Under the pieces are notes generated by a model, which searched no databases, was not told the DNA's origin, and saw only the letters and a list, made by a program, of their open reading frames with translations. From NCBI RefSeq assembly GCF_001546115.1, contig NZ_KQ955208.1:2268496-2332495 (forward strand): 64,000 nt of DNA, given 5' to 3'. How positions within the stretch are numbered: position 1 is the first letter of the stretch; each line of letters starts with the position of its first letter. The position numbers were made by a program, and so were the translations under genes. Shown here piece after piece: positions 1 to 7,895 of the stretch. This DNA comes from Paracoccus aminovorans (GTDB taxonomy: Bacteria > Pseudomonadota > Alphaproteobacteria > Rhodobacterales > Rhodobacteraceae).

Positions 1-277
1 CGGCCAACCGACTATCAAATCGGACGCCGAACGCAGCTGAGATAGCGGCTAGCGCAGATATACTTGTGAGTTTGAGAGCCCTCTTTGCCCAGGACTGTCA
101 GCTTGTTGCTGTGGGGAATATTGCTAGAGATCACCTGCAAGAGCTGGGTGTGCAGGCTACCGTCCTGCGTCACCCAGCCAACGGTGGCGCAGCAGATTTC
201 AGAGCCCAGTTCCGCCAGTTGGTGGGATTTGCTGATCAGCCAAACTAGCGGCCCAAAGCGGTCATTGATGAACAAGT
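1..277. other. No supported gene at left edge
   Basis: Short overlapping open frames exist on both strands here, but none has a recognisable domain or a convincing ribosome-binding site. The stretch lies downstream of the minus-strand helicase gene and is best read as its 3' flank. The sequence is less GC-rich than most of the window. No terminator hairpin stands out. Confidence 0.4.
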
Positions 278-2248
278 TCAGCTCTGCGGTGCAGCTTCCT
301 GATATGATCCGTGGGTCACAGCCATCACGATCTCGTCCTCGGCTACCCATTTTTTGGAGATCAGGAACCTGCGGATCGCGTCGGGGGCCTCGGAATAAAG
401 CACGAGTGCGAGGCTCTCTTCGGCCCGTGTGCAGGTGACGTACAGCAAACGGCGGGTGCGCTCGATCGTAGTTTCTTCGCCCTTGTCCGCCTTTTTCTGC
501 GCGTCTGGACCAAGGGGCTTCACGCCAAACAGCGTCTCGTACGAGGCAAGGCCTTTGAAGCGTGTATGGACGTCGTCGGCGATTACCATGACCCGGGGAA
601 ATTCGAGACCCTTGACCCCTTGGTGGGTGCCATAGGGGCTGCGGTCTTCGACATAGGCGAGGTAGCGCGCCACCTGGGAAAACGGGGCCTCAAGCGCCTG
701 TGTCCAGGCCTCGGTGATGGTGGTTTCGGTGGGTGGTGTGGCCTCGAGCGTGGTCAGGTCCAGCTCGTCAAAGAGGGGACCAAGCTCGGCAAGGATGTCG
801 ACCATGTTCTGGGACACGGGACTGTCGTCAGGCAAACAGGGCCGAAGTTGGTCGGGGATCGGGAACAGCCGGTGCTCGGCCACGACCGCTAACACTTCGG
901 CACAACTCGGATCCCGTTCGTCCTTAAATAGCGTCATCAGCGCTGCGACGCCCGCCCGCGCCGCGTCGAGGCCAGTGGCCTGGCCCCCGCGCCCCGCCCG
1001 GATACCTCTCTTATCGACCAGCAGTGAGCCGTCGCGCAGCACCGCCATTGCGGCAAAGGCATCCCCATTCCTTTGTGCCGTCACCAAAGGCAAGACCCGG
1101 TGGGTGAAAAGCCGCATCGCGGGCAAGGTGCCATCGCGAAACCCGTCCTTGAGCTTGTCGGGTTTGCTCAGGGGCTCAAACAGCTCACTAAAACTAAGAC
1201 GCGCGGCAGCCATGTGACGCTCGATTGTGAGGGTCTTGATCGCCTCCGCGTTCTGCCACGCGGGGTCTCCGGTGATGCGGGCCATCTCCGCCCGGGTGGA
1301 GGCTTCAAAGGCTGCGCGATCCGTGCCCTCGCTTGGCGCAAGAAAGACGCGCACGGTGCCACCCGGTTTGTCTTCGCGCGCCTGCTGCTGACGGCCATCA
1401 TCGTCGCGCCGGATCGCATTCGCCAGGTCCACGATCCGCGCGCGGCTGCGGTGGTTCATCTGTTTGGCCGGTTGTTCGAAATCCCCCACCCGTTGGGCGA
1501 GATCACGCAAGCCATCTGTGTAAATGCGCTGCATCGTATCCCCGAGCAACCCTAGGGCGATGCGGCCGCGATGGCGCGCTTCGAAGGTTAGAAACGCCTC
1601 CATCAATGTTTTCATCGTGTCCTGGCTCTCATCGATCAGGATGAACGGGTAGCGCGCCAGAACGATGTTTTGGAACGTCTCGCTTTCAGTCAGGAAATTC
1701 GCGGCAAGCTCAATGACCTCGGTATGTTGCAATGCATCGCGGCCAAAATTGTCCCCCACGGGCGCGTAGGTGAAGGCGCGAATCTCGGCCAGGCGCTCCA
1801 GCCGCTTTGCCTTTGAGGCCATCTTCTTGACGCGTTCGTCATGGGCTTTGCCCGCCCGGCCCTTCGCATGGGCTGCCTGGATCTCGGCAATCTCTGTCTG
1901 CAAGCGGCTCTCCAGCCAGCCTCTAATATCAGCCGTGCGCCCCTCGATGAGCGACCAAGCGAAGCTGTGGATGGTCTGCACCTGAAACACCGGATCAGCC
2001 TTGACACGGCGCGTGATCTCATCTGCGGCAACGTTGGTATAGGTGATCACGGCGATCTTGCGGCTGTGTTTGCGCAAGGTGGTCAAGATCTCTGTGTCCA
2101 ACCCCTCCAGTGCGTCCTTGAGAGAGCGCGTCTTGCCCGATCCCGCCCCGGCAAAGAGAAAGAAGCTGCGCGGCTGATCGAGGGACAGGCACGCGCGGAT
2201 CGTCGCGTCAGCGCCAGCGTCGCGGGTGGCGTCGGTCACGTCTGTCAC
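278..2248 (-). CDS. gajB: UvrD/Rep-type helicase, GajB-like (Gabija)
   Basis: Superfamily 1 DNA helicase of about 656 aa. A Walker A motif (AGAGSGKT, about residues 33-40) is followed by a Walker B/DEXX box (LIDESQDT, about 203-210), the NHRSRARIV motif, and near the C terminus GVKGLEFPRVMVIADD and RLLYVTCTRA, the conserved motifs V-VI. It starts with GTG and overlaps the stop of the upstream ATPase gene by 4 bases (GTGA), so translation is probably coupled. A UvrD-like helicase directly behind an OLD/TOPRIM ATPase is the Gabija layout, also called class 2 OLD. It is longer than the about 494 aa GajB of the type system. The defence role is inferred from architecture. Confidence 0.82.
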   Translation of the reverse strand: MTDVTDATRDAGADATIRACLSLDQPRSFFLFAGAGSGKTRSLKDALEGLDTEILTTLRKHSRKIAVITYTNVAADEITRRVKADPVFQVQTIHSFAWSLIEGRTADIRGWLESRLQTEIAEIQAAHAKGRAGKAHDERVKKMASKAKRLERLAEIRAFTYAPVGDNFGRDALQHTEVIELAANFLTESETFQNIVLARYPFILIDESQDTMKTLMEAFLTFEARHRGRIALGLLGDTMQRIYTDGLRDLAQRVGDFEQPAKQMNHRSRARIVDLANAIRRDDDGRQQQAREDKPGGTVRVFLAPSEGTDRAAFEASTRAEMARITGDPAWQNAEAIKTLTIERHMAAARLSFSELFEPLSKPDKLKDGFRDGTLPAMRLFTHRVLPLVTAQRNGDAFAAMAVLRDGSLLVDKRGIRAGRGGQATGLDAARAGVAALMTLFKDERDPSCAEVLAVVAEHRLFPIPDQLRPCLPDDSPVSQNMVDILAELGPLFDELDLTTLEATPPTETTITEAWTQALEAPFSQVARYLAYVEDRSPYGTHQGVKGLEFPRVMVIADDVHTRFKGLASYETLFGVKPLGPDAQKKADKGEETTIERTRRLLYVTCTRAEESLALVLYSEAPDAIRRFLISKKWVAEDEIVMAVTHGSYQEAAPQS

Positions 2249-4479
2249 GCCGCGCCCTCCCCGCCCGTCAGTGCGCCCGAAAGCCAGATCAAGCCCTTCT
2301 CGATATAGGGAGGCGCGCGCAACACCTTGATGTCTTCGATGTACAGAAGATCCAAGGCAAAGGCGGCCTTATCCGGGTATTTTGCCAACCGATCAAAGAG
2401 CGCAGTGGCGAGGTCCTCGGGCGTGGGCTCGTCGGAGATGAATTTCTCAAAAGCACGGGTCATGCCGCAAGCGAACTCCGCCTTTGCGGCGTCCCTCACG
2501 GCCTCCGGGTTGGCCAGAGCAAGAGCATCCTCGAACGTGCTGGGCGTGATGGCCTGGGTCTGCGCACCCTGCGTCACCTCTTGCGCGGTCTGATAGGCGA
2601 CGGCGATGGGGCGGGCCGCATCGGTATGACAGAGTGTATTTGGCGGCGCGGCCATCAGCTTGTCGACCTCCACCATCCCGGGGAGCCAGGTTTTCAGAAC
2701 CTGGTTCGCGGTGGTCTGAGCGGCCCCCGAGCGCGGCCGGGCCGATTGCGTGACAGTCTTTCCGTCTTTGTCGACCTTCGCCACGGCATCGAGATCGGTG
2801 ATGATCAGCGTCGGCACTTCCAGCGCCTCGAGCAAGGGACGCATGCGGTGCGCGTGGCTGCCCCCCAGCTCTAGGAAGGATAGATAGGCCACAGCAAGGT
2901 CAGGGTAATGATGCTGGATCAGATGCGGCAGCAGGATCCGCTCTGCGGCACCCTCGATCACGATGATGGCGTCGGCGAAGAACAGATCAAAATGTGTGCT
3001 CAGCAGATAGCGCGTCACGAAGCGACGAGTTTGTGTGTCCGCGCCAAAGAGCCCCGTCATATTCGCCACAGTGGCCGTGGGCACAACTCCGTGACCTGGC
3101 AGATCGCGCTTGAAATAACGCAGCTCCTCAAACGCGGCGGCGTGCGCGATATGGCCCGAATGGGTACTCACGACCAGCTGCGTGGTAAAAGCCGAGTCCT
3201 CCTTCTTCAGATCTTTATGGTTGCGCAACACCTTGTGGGCCCTTGCCATGAAGACCTGCTGCACCTGAACATGCAGATGCGCCTCCGGCTCCTCGATCAG
3301 CACCAGTTGCAGGGGTTCGATGCCCCTGTCGTCCGGGGTCACCACCTGTGATTTGAACTTGCCCACCTGCATCCAGTCATCCCGGAAGCGCATAAGTTGA
3401 AACACCATTGAGATCAGGTTTTGGAAGCCAAGGCCGTTGTAGCTTTCTGGCATCCTCACCCCGGATGCGTCGCCCGAGATATCGTATTGCACAGCTGCTG
3501 GGTGATCGAGCCCATCAACGGGTTTGATCTGCGTCGCAATGGAAAGTTTCGGATTGTTGAGCCCGCCGGGGTAGCCAAGTTCTTCCAGTTCCGTGAGGGC
3601 ATTGGCGAAGCCATTCTTGAGACGGGCATTAAAGGTGGTCTCGGCATCATGAATCGCCATGAGCGCTTTGACGTCGTCGGGCGTAGGGTCCGTTTCGGGG
3701 TCAATATGTTTGTGGAAATAGGTCTGTATCTGGCTTGCAATTTTTCGGCTTGCGGCATGAGCGGTATCGCCATCATCGCCTTTCCCGTCACCGGCATCCG
3801 AGAACCCACGCTGTGCGTTTATCTCACAAATATGCAGGAGACCGCCAAATGGGTTGGGGCCGATCCCCTCTGATAGTGGTGGCAAGGGCGGCGGCGCAAC
3901 TGGTCCAGACGCTGTATAGCCTTCAGGGTCCAAAAGATGGGCGTTCAGCTCGAGCAGGTCCTTCATGCGTTTGTCCAGAAACTCCCGAAAATTGCGCGGC
4001 CAAAGCGCAAAACCGTTGGCCGTTGTGCCATCTGGATGTAGCACATCGGCGGCTTGGCGCGCGGCAAGGTAGCCTGCCTTGATGTCGACCCCTTTCTTGG
4101 GTTCAAGGCGCAGGCGTACGCCGAGCAGGCCGCCAGTCCAGGTAAGTGTGGGGATCAGATGCGCGACATGGTGGAGCTCTGACGTGTCCGCATAGAGCCA
4201 GACGTCGAGGAACGGAAGCTGGGCTAAGAGCGGGTTGAGATCCGCCTCGGCCTCCTGTGTCCAGGCGCCCGCGATCTGTTCGATCGCGGCCCAGTTTGAG
4301 GCTGTCACATCACGCGTGTCGATACCGCCGCGATCCTTGAGGAATTTGCGCAGCGCCTTCATGGCCGATGTCTTGCCGCTGTTGTTGGCCCCGACGAGCA
4401 GAGTCTGCTTATCCGACATGTCCAGACGGGCGCACCGCAGTTTGCGAAAATTGAAGACTTCAATGCGTGTAAGTTTCAT
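2245..4479 (-). CDS. gajA: OLD-family ATPase with TOPRIM nuclease domain, GajA-like (Gabija)
   Basis: The ABC/SMC-type ATPase begins MKLTRIEVFNFRKL with Walker A GANNSGKT (about residues 30-37). A signature-like region and Walker B (LVLIEEPEAHLH) follow near residue 385. The C-terminal TOPRIM domain shows its glutamate in IVIEGAAER (about 507) and the aspartates in IITDLDAV (about 560). The chosen ATG has a GAGGGGG ribosome-binding site; a frame extending 36 codons further upstream lacks one. At about 744 aa it is longer than the type GajA (about 578 aa). In characterised Gabija, GajA is a nucleotide-sensitive DNA-nicking nuclease acting with GajB. The same role is inferred here. Confidence 0.82.
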   Translation of the reverse strand: MKLTRIEVFNFRKLRCARLDMSDKQTLLVGANNSGKTSAMKALRKFLKDRGGIDTRDVTASNWAAIEQIAGAWTQEAEADLNPLLAQLPFLDVWLYADTSELHHVAHLIPTLTWTGGLLGVRLRLEPKKGVDIKAGYLAARQAADVLHPDGTTANGFALWPRNFREFLDKRMKDLLELNAHLLDPEGYTASGPVAPPPLPPLSEGIGPNPFGGLLHICEINAQRGFSDAGDGKGDDGDTAHAASRKIASQIQTYFHKHIDPETDPTPDDVKALMAIHDAETTFNARLKNGFANALTELEELGYPGGLNNPKLSIATQIKPVDGLDHPAAVQYDISGDASGVRMPESYNGLGFQNLISMVFQLMRFRDDWMQVGKFKSQVVTPDDRGIEPLQLVLIEEPEAHLHVQVQQVFMARAHKVLRNHKDLKKEDSAFTTQLVVSTHSGHIAHAAAFEELRYFKRDLPGHGVVPTATVANMTGLFGADTQTRRFVTRYLLSTHFDLFFADAIIVIEGAAERILLPHLIQHHYPDLAVAYLSFLELGGSHAHRMRPLLEALEVPTLIITDLDAVAKVDKDGKTVTQSARPRSGAAQTTANQVLKTWLPGMVEVDKLMAAPPNTLCHTDAARPIAVAYQTAQEVTQGAQTQAITPSTFEDALALANPEAVRDAAKAEFACGMTRAFEKFISDEPTPEDLATALFDRLAKYPDKAAFALDLLYIEDIKVLRAPPYIEKGLIWLSGALTGGEGAA

Positions 4480-4975
4480 AATATCGGTGTCCCCCTCGCA
4501 GGAATTGCTGCGCTGGTGTCTGTATATATACTTGTCCTGCGGTTTTGTAGCCGTGCTCAACCGCCAGGGGGCCCTGCCAGTCTTCACATGTCAGGCTATT
4601 CGCTTTGCGGTCTCACAGGGGGGGGGGCGGTGGAAATCGCATAGTGGGTGGTGGGCCTCTCACCGGCCTTGAAGTGCAACGCCGGAGGCCTTGGTGCCTA
4701 GTTTTTGGTCGCAGCCTGTCTTCCAGAGTGCCGCGCCCTTGGATGCCCGAGTGCTCTCATGCTTTTGCAACGAATTCGGCATCCCGCCCTGCGGGTCTGC
4801 CCTGTGGCGGCGGTGCGCATCGTCGCGCGGCACCTACAAACGGCAGCTCCGTCACGGGGCACTACCATCGTGGCCCGGTGCATGCTGCATTGGGAGACGA
4901 GCGGCTGCTCTGGAGAATGCCGCAAAGCAGCATACTGTCCGAGCGACCGGCAGCTTTGGGCCGACCATGTTGCTG
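4480..4975. other. Intergenic region upstream of the Gabija-like pair, with a 10-G run
   Basis: About 500 bases without a credible gene. A TATATATAC stretch on the minus strand near 4521-4530 could be the -10 element for the downstream ATPase gene, though no well-spaced -35 is evident. A run of ten G lies at 4618-4627. Several frames of about 100 codons are open on both strands around 4690-5070, but they show cysteine/arginine-rich composition typical of non-coding GC-rich DNA and match nothing I recognise. Confidence 0.35.
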
Positions 4976-5254
4976 TCAGCGATGCGCCAGATAGTCCGCT
5001 GAAACGTAACCCGAGATACCAGGCCTGTCGGCGAGTGAGACCCTGCACCAGACCTTGCCGTTATTCGTGACGCAGTTCTGGCGGGTGAGGCGCGTTCCGT
5101 CAGGCAGGCCGATGATAATGTTGTGGTCAAGGCCAGGGCCTTTGCGCAGCTTCAGCAGATCGCCTGGCCCGACGCCCTTGACCACTGCACCATAACCGAC
5201 CGCGCATCCGGTGGCGATCATGAGAGCGAGAAGAGCAGCAAAATGAGTTCGCAT
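4976..5254 (-). CDS. Small SH3b-domain lipoprotein
   Basis: A 92-aa protein with a lipoprotein signal peptide (hydrophobic segment ending LMIATGC, lipobox cysteine at about residue 17). A single bacterial SH3-like domain follows: LKLRKGPGLDHNIIIGLPDGTRL, VWCRVSL and the closing GYVSADYL motif. Such proteins sit in the periplasm and usually bind peptidoglycan or proteins; nothing here points to a specific partner. The gene stands alone between non-coding stretches. Confidence 0.75.
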   Translation of the reverse strand: MRTHFAALLALMIATGCAVGYGAVVKGVGPGDLLKLRKGPGLDHNIIIGLPDGTRLTRQNCVTNNGKVWCRVSLADRPGISGYVSADYLAHR

Positions 5255-5335
5255 TGCCTGACCTGAATCGTTTTGCCATCACTACGACACCATCACGCGA
5301 AATGACAGCAGGCAGGGCCGGACGCGGACAAGGGG

Positions 5336-5713
5336 TTGCACAAGACCAGCCATCGAAGGCCCGTTCCGCCCTATAAAGCGGAAATTCTGGTCAGGATTTC
5401 GCCGCAGCGCCAGTTGAGCGGCAGCATTCGGAGAATGCGGCCACGCAGCATGGGGTGCGTCCGACGAGCGGTTCTGGGCCGCGCTTTGCCGCCTGCCCCT
5501 CTCATGGCAGCACTTGCGCCGGATACAGGGCCTGCAGGATCACCAGCGCTTGCGGCCTGGATCGGCCTGCGCCGGGGCGACATGATCGTCGCCGTCAACC
5601 GGACGCCGGTTTCCTCGGTCGCGGATTTGCGTGGCATGCTTGCCGGCCACCGAGCCGTCGCGGCGCTGGAACTGATCCGCGACGGCAGCCGTCTTTTCAT
5701 CGTCGCAAGGTGA
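5336..5713 (+). pseudogene. C-terminal PDZ fragment of a DegP/DegQ-type protease
   Basis: Only the last about 55 residues resemble a known family. LRRGDMIVAVNRTPVSSVADLRGML followed by VAALELIRDGSRLFIVAR matches the closing PDZ domain of Do-family (DegP/DegQ) serine proteases. The trypsin-like catalytic domain and first PDZ are missing, and the upstream part of the frame is arginine/proline-rich without similarity. This is most simply the stranded 3' end of a degP gene left by a rearrangement. Confidence 0.6.
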
Positions 5714-5810
5714 ACGACGGCCGTGGCATGGAGAGGACCGGGAAGACGCAGGGTGTCGTCACCGATGCCTGGGCGTCGCTCATCTGACGGAGCCCCGGAC
5801 CTTGCCGGCT

Positions 5811-6599
5811 TCAGAACGCCAGCCCGCAAGCCCTGCGGATGGCGATCTGGACGGGCGAGGGCGGCAAGGCCGGGTCGAACTCACCCTTGGGCAGCAAGGG
5901 CGGCTGGGCCATGAAGCGGGGTCTTGTCCCCCGGTGCGGTTGCGCCGCATGGACCAGGAACGGATGGCACAGATAGACCGTGCCCGCCGCGCCCGCCGCC
6001 AGTGCCTCGGGGCAGGTCTCGGTCGAGGCATAGCCGTTCGCCGACAATTGCCGCAGTGTCGCGCCTGCCGCCCCATGGGGCAGCAACTCGCGGGCAATGG
6101 TGGCGTGCGAGCCCTGCCTGATCCGGGTCGGTGCGTCGCCGAGCCCGACATCCGAGAACAGGAACAGCATCAGCAACGCGCGGCCACTGCTTTTGACATT
6201 GACCCGCCACTCCATGAAGTCGGGGCTGTCGCCGTAGCTCATGTCCACATGCCAGCCATCGTCGCGGGGGGCGATGGGCGAGGGGAAGCGGATCGGGAAG
6301 CTGCCGAGGCCCTGCGGCGCAAGCCAGCGCCCCGGCCCGGCAAGCTGGTCATAGGCCCGGTGCAGCAGCGGGGTGTTGGCGGCCTGGACGAAGGCGGGCG
6401 TGGACATCGCTGCGATCCGGATGACGGGTCGCGTCCAGTCCTCGGGCCGGTCAGGCGAGAGGCCCGCAGCTGCCCACAACTCGTCCCGGCATTGCCGGGC
6501 GAGGTCGGTGGGGAAGGCGCCGTCGATCCTGACGAAGCCGTCCTCGATGAAGCTCTGGACCTGACGCTCGGTCAGGCCGGTGGGTTCGGGATTGGTCAT
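5811..6599 (-). CDS. Phytanoyl-CoA dioxygenase (PhyH) family protein
   Basis: A Fe(II)/2-oxoglutarate oxygenase-like protein of about 262 aa. It has the iron-binding HxD pair in WHVDMSYG (His117, Asp119) and the distal histidine/arginine region CHPFLVHAAQPHRG...RPRF (about 211-229). It probably hydroxylates a small molecule; the substrate cannot be deduced. GTG-ATG stand in tandem behind a GGAG ribosome-binding site; the ATG has the better spacing (8 bases). It is a single gene with no obvious pathway partners. Confidence 0.78.
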   Translation of the reverse strand: MTNPEPTGLTERQVQSFIEDGFVRIDGAFPTDLARQCRDELWAAAGLSPDRPEDWTRPVIRIAAMSTPAFVQAANTPLLHRAYDQLAGPGRWLAPQGLGSFPIRFPSPIAPRDDGWHVDMSYGDSPDFMEWRVNVKSSGRALLMLFLFSDVGLGDAPTRIRQGSHATIARELLPHGAAGATLRQLSANGYASTETCPEALAAGAAGTVYLCHPFLVHAAQPHRGTRPRFMAQPPLLPKGEFDPALPPSPVQIAIRRACGLAF

Positions 6600-6602
6600 C
6601 AC

Positions 6603-6908
6603 GCATTCTCCGCTTGGCGCCCCAATCGCGGGCGCCGTGTCGATCTGATGGCGCGAATGCGCCGGCGGCAGGGCCGGTCAGATCAGCGGGAAGAATGTGG
6701 ACATGAACATCATGGTCGCAATTTAGGGCGGGCAGCCGGGGGCTGCAAGCCGTGTCCCCTGATCGCTTGCGACCTGTTTTCCCTGCTCGCGGTTATCGAG
6801 GGGCATTCATTGCCCGGCCAGCAGGTACCGCACCCATCGTCAGGACAGATGCCCTGATATCGTCCAGAGCGCCGGATGCTCAGCGCCCGCCCTGATCCTC
6901 TGCGCCCT
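6603..6908. other. Intergenic region with a possible 11-codon leader frame
   Basis: A 306-base gap between two minus-strand genes. A tiny minus-strand frame at 6678-6713 would encode MMFMSTFFPLI. It may be a leader peptide or chance. A GC-rich inverted repeat directly upstream of the PhyH gene (GGCGCC...GGGCGCC, near 6615-6632) could fold. Nothing else is recognisable. Confidence 0.3.
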
Positions 6909-7595
6909 TCAATATTCGTCATGCAGCCTGAGCCAGCTCATGGCGCCGTTTTCATTGCGGCCCTTGGGGGTGAGGTCCAGCCAGTTGAACGCGCCCATCA
7001 GCAGTTCCACGCCGCGGTGATAGGTGGAATAGCTGTGGAAGAGGACGCCGTCCTGCCGCACGAAGATGCTGACCCCGAACATGTCCGGGCTGTTCTTGAT
7101 CACCGTGCCGTAGTTGTAGATCGCCCGGCCGGCGGCGCGGTCCTCCTCGGTGAACGACACGCCGAAATCGTAGTTGAAATCGCCGTCTCCCGACGACAGC
7201 CAGGGAAAGCGCCAGCCCATCCGCCGCCGGACCGCCTCGATCTGCGGGACCGGCGCGCGCGAGACGGCGGCGAAGGCCAGGTCGGCCTGCTCGAAATGCT
7301 GCCGGGCGGCATCGACATGATCGGCGACGAAGGAACAGCCCGAGCAGAGATGATCGGATCCCGGCGTCAGCATGAAGTGATAGACGGCAAGCTGGCCGCG
7401 GCTCCCGAACAGCTCGCCCAGCGTCACCTCGCCGTCGGGACCGTCGAAGCGATAGGGCTTGTCGATGCGGACCCAGGGCATCCGCCGCCGCTCGGCGCGC
7501 AGGGCGTCGAGCTGGTGGGTCATGTCGCGTTCGCGGGCCAGCAGCGCCTTGCGGGCCTCCAGCCATGCCTCGCGGGAAACGATGGCTTGGGTCAT
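6909..7595 (-). CDS. DUF899 thioredoxin-like protein
   Basis: A 228-aa member of the DUF899 family, a thioredoxin-fold group often annotated as thioredoxin-like or dithiol-disulfide isomerase. The family signatures are VYHFMLTPGSDHLCSGCSF with a CxxC (residues 84-87), the FNYDFGVSF segment and the C-terminal GAFNWLDLTPKGR. The ATG has an AGGAG site 8 bases upstream. It is the second gene of a two-gene minus-strand unit with the small membrane protein, divergent from the helix-turn-helix regulator. Its redox role is inferred. Confidence 0.83.
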   Translation of the reverse strand: MTQAIVSREAWLEARKALLARERDMTHQLDALRAERRRMPWVRIDKPYRFDGPDGEVTLGELFGSRGQLAVYHFMLTPGSDHLCSGCSFVADHVDAARQHFEQADLAFAAVSRAPVPQIEAVRRRMGWRFPWLSSGDGDFNYDFGVSFTEEDRAAGRAIYNYGTVIKNSPDMFGVSIFVRQDGVLFHSYSTYHRGVELLMGAFNWLDLTPKGRNENGAMSWLRLHDEY

Positions 7596-7597
7596 GG

Positions 7598-7831
7598 TCA
7601 GTCTCCTTTCCGGGTTGGGTCTTGGCCTGCCATCAGCCGCAACCAGGGCGGCAGGTGGAACAGGCTCATCAGCAGATACATCATGGTCATGCCGTACAGC
7701 GGCAGCGGACCGGGCCCGGACAGGCAGAGCGCGGGCGAGGCCGCCGTGATCCAGGCCATGACGGCGAAGCAGGGCGCTGCCGCAAGGGCCAGCCAGCCTG
7801 CCGGGTCGGGTTTTCCCGTGAGCGTTGTCAT
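7598..7831 (-). CDS. Small two-helix membrane protein, operonic with DUF899
   Basis: A 77-aa protein with two hydrophobic segments (LALAAAPCFAVMAWITA and LYGMTMMYLLMSLF). Its tail HLPPWLRLMAGQ resembles other short membrane proteins found beside DUF899 genes. A GGGAGG ribosome-binding site lies 8 bases before the ATG. Only two bases separate its stop codon from the DUF899 start, so the two are co-transcribed. Function unknown. Confidence 0.65.
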   Translation of the reverse strand: MTTLTGKPDPAGWLALAAAPCFAVMAWITAASPALCLSGPGPLPLYGMTMMYLLMSLFHLPPWLRLMAGQDPTRKGD

Positions 7832-7895
7832 TCCGGGCCTCCCGTCCGATGCTTTGCGGGACATGAAGCAGTCTAGGACGGGGCGGCATCCGGGC

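Noticed and set aside
4691..5070. Overlapping plus-strand frames before the SH3 lipoprotein
   Set aside because: Cysteine/arginine-rich, mutually overlapping, no ribosome-binding site, and partly antisense to the lipoprotein gene.
6678..6713. Eleven-codon frame MMFMSTFFPLI upstream of the PhyH gene
   Set aside because: Too short to support without expression data and no clear ribosome-binding site; mentioned only in the intergenic note.
6876..7895. N-terminal extension of the HTH regulator frame back to 6876
   Set aside because: The extension runs antisense through the DUF899 and membrane-protein genes, and family members start at the SNKHDG segment.
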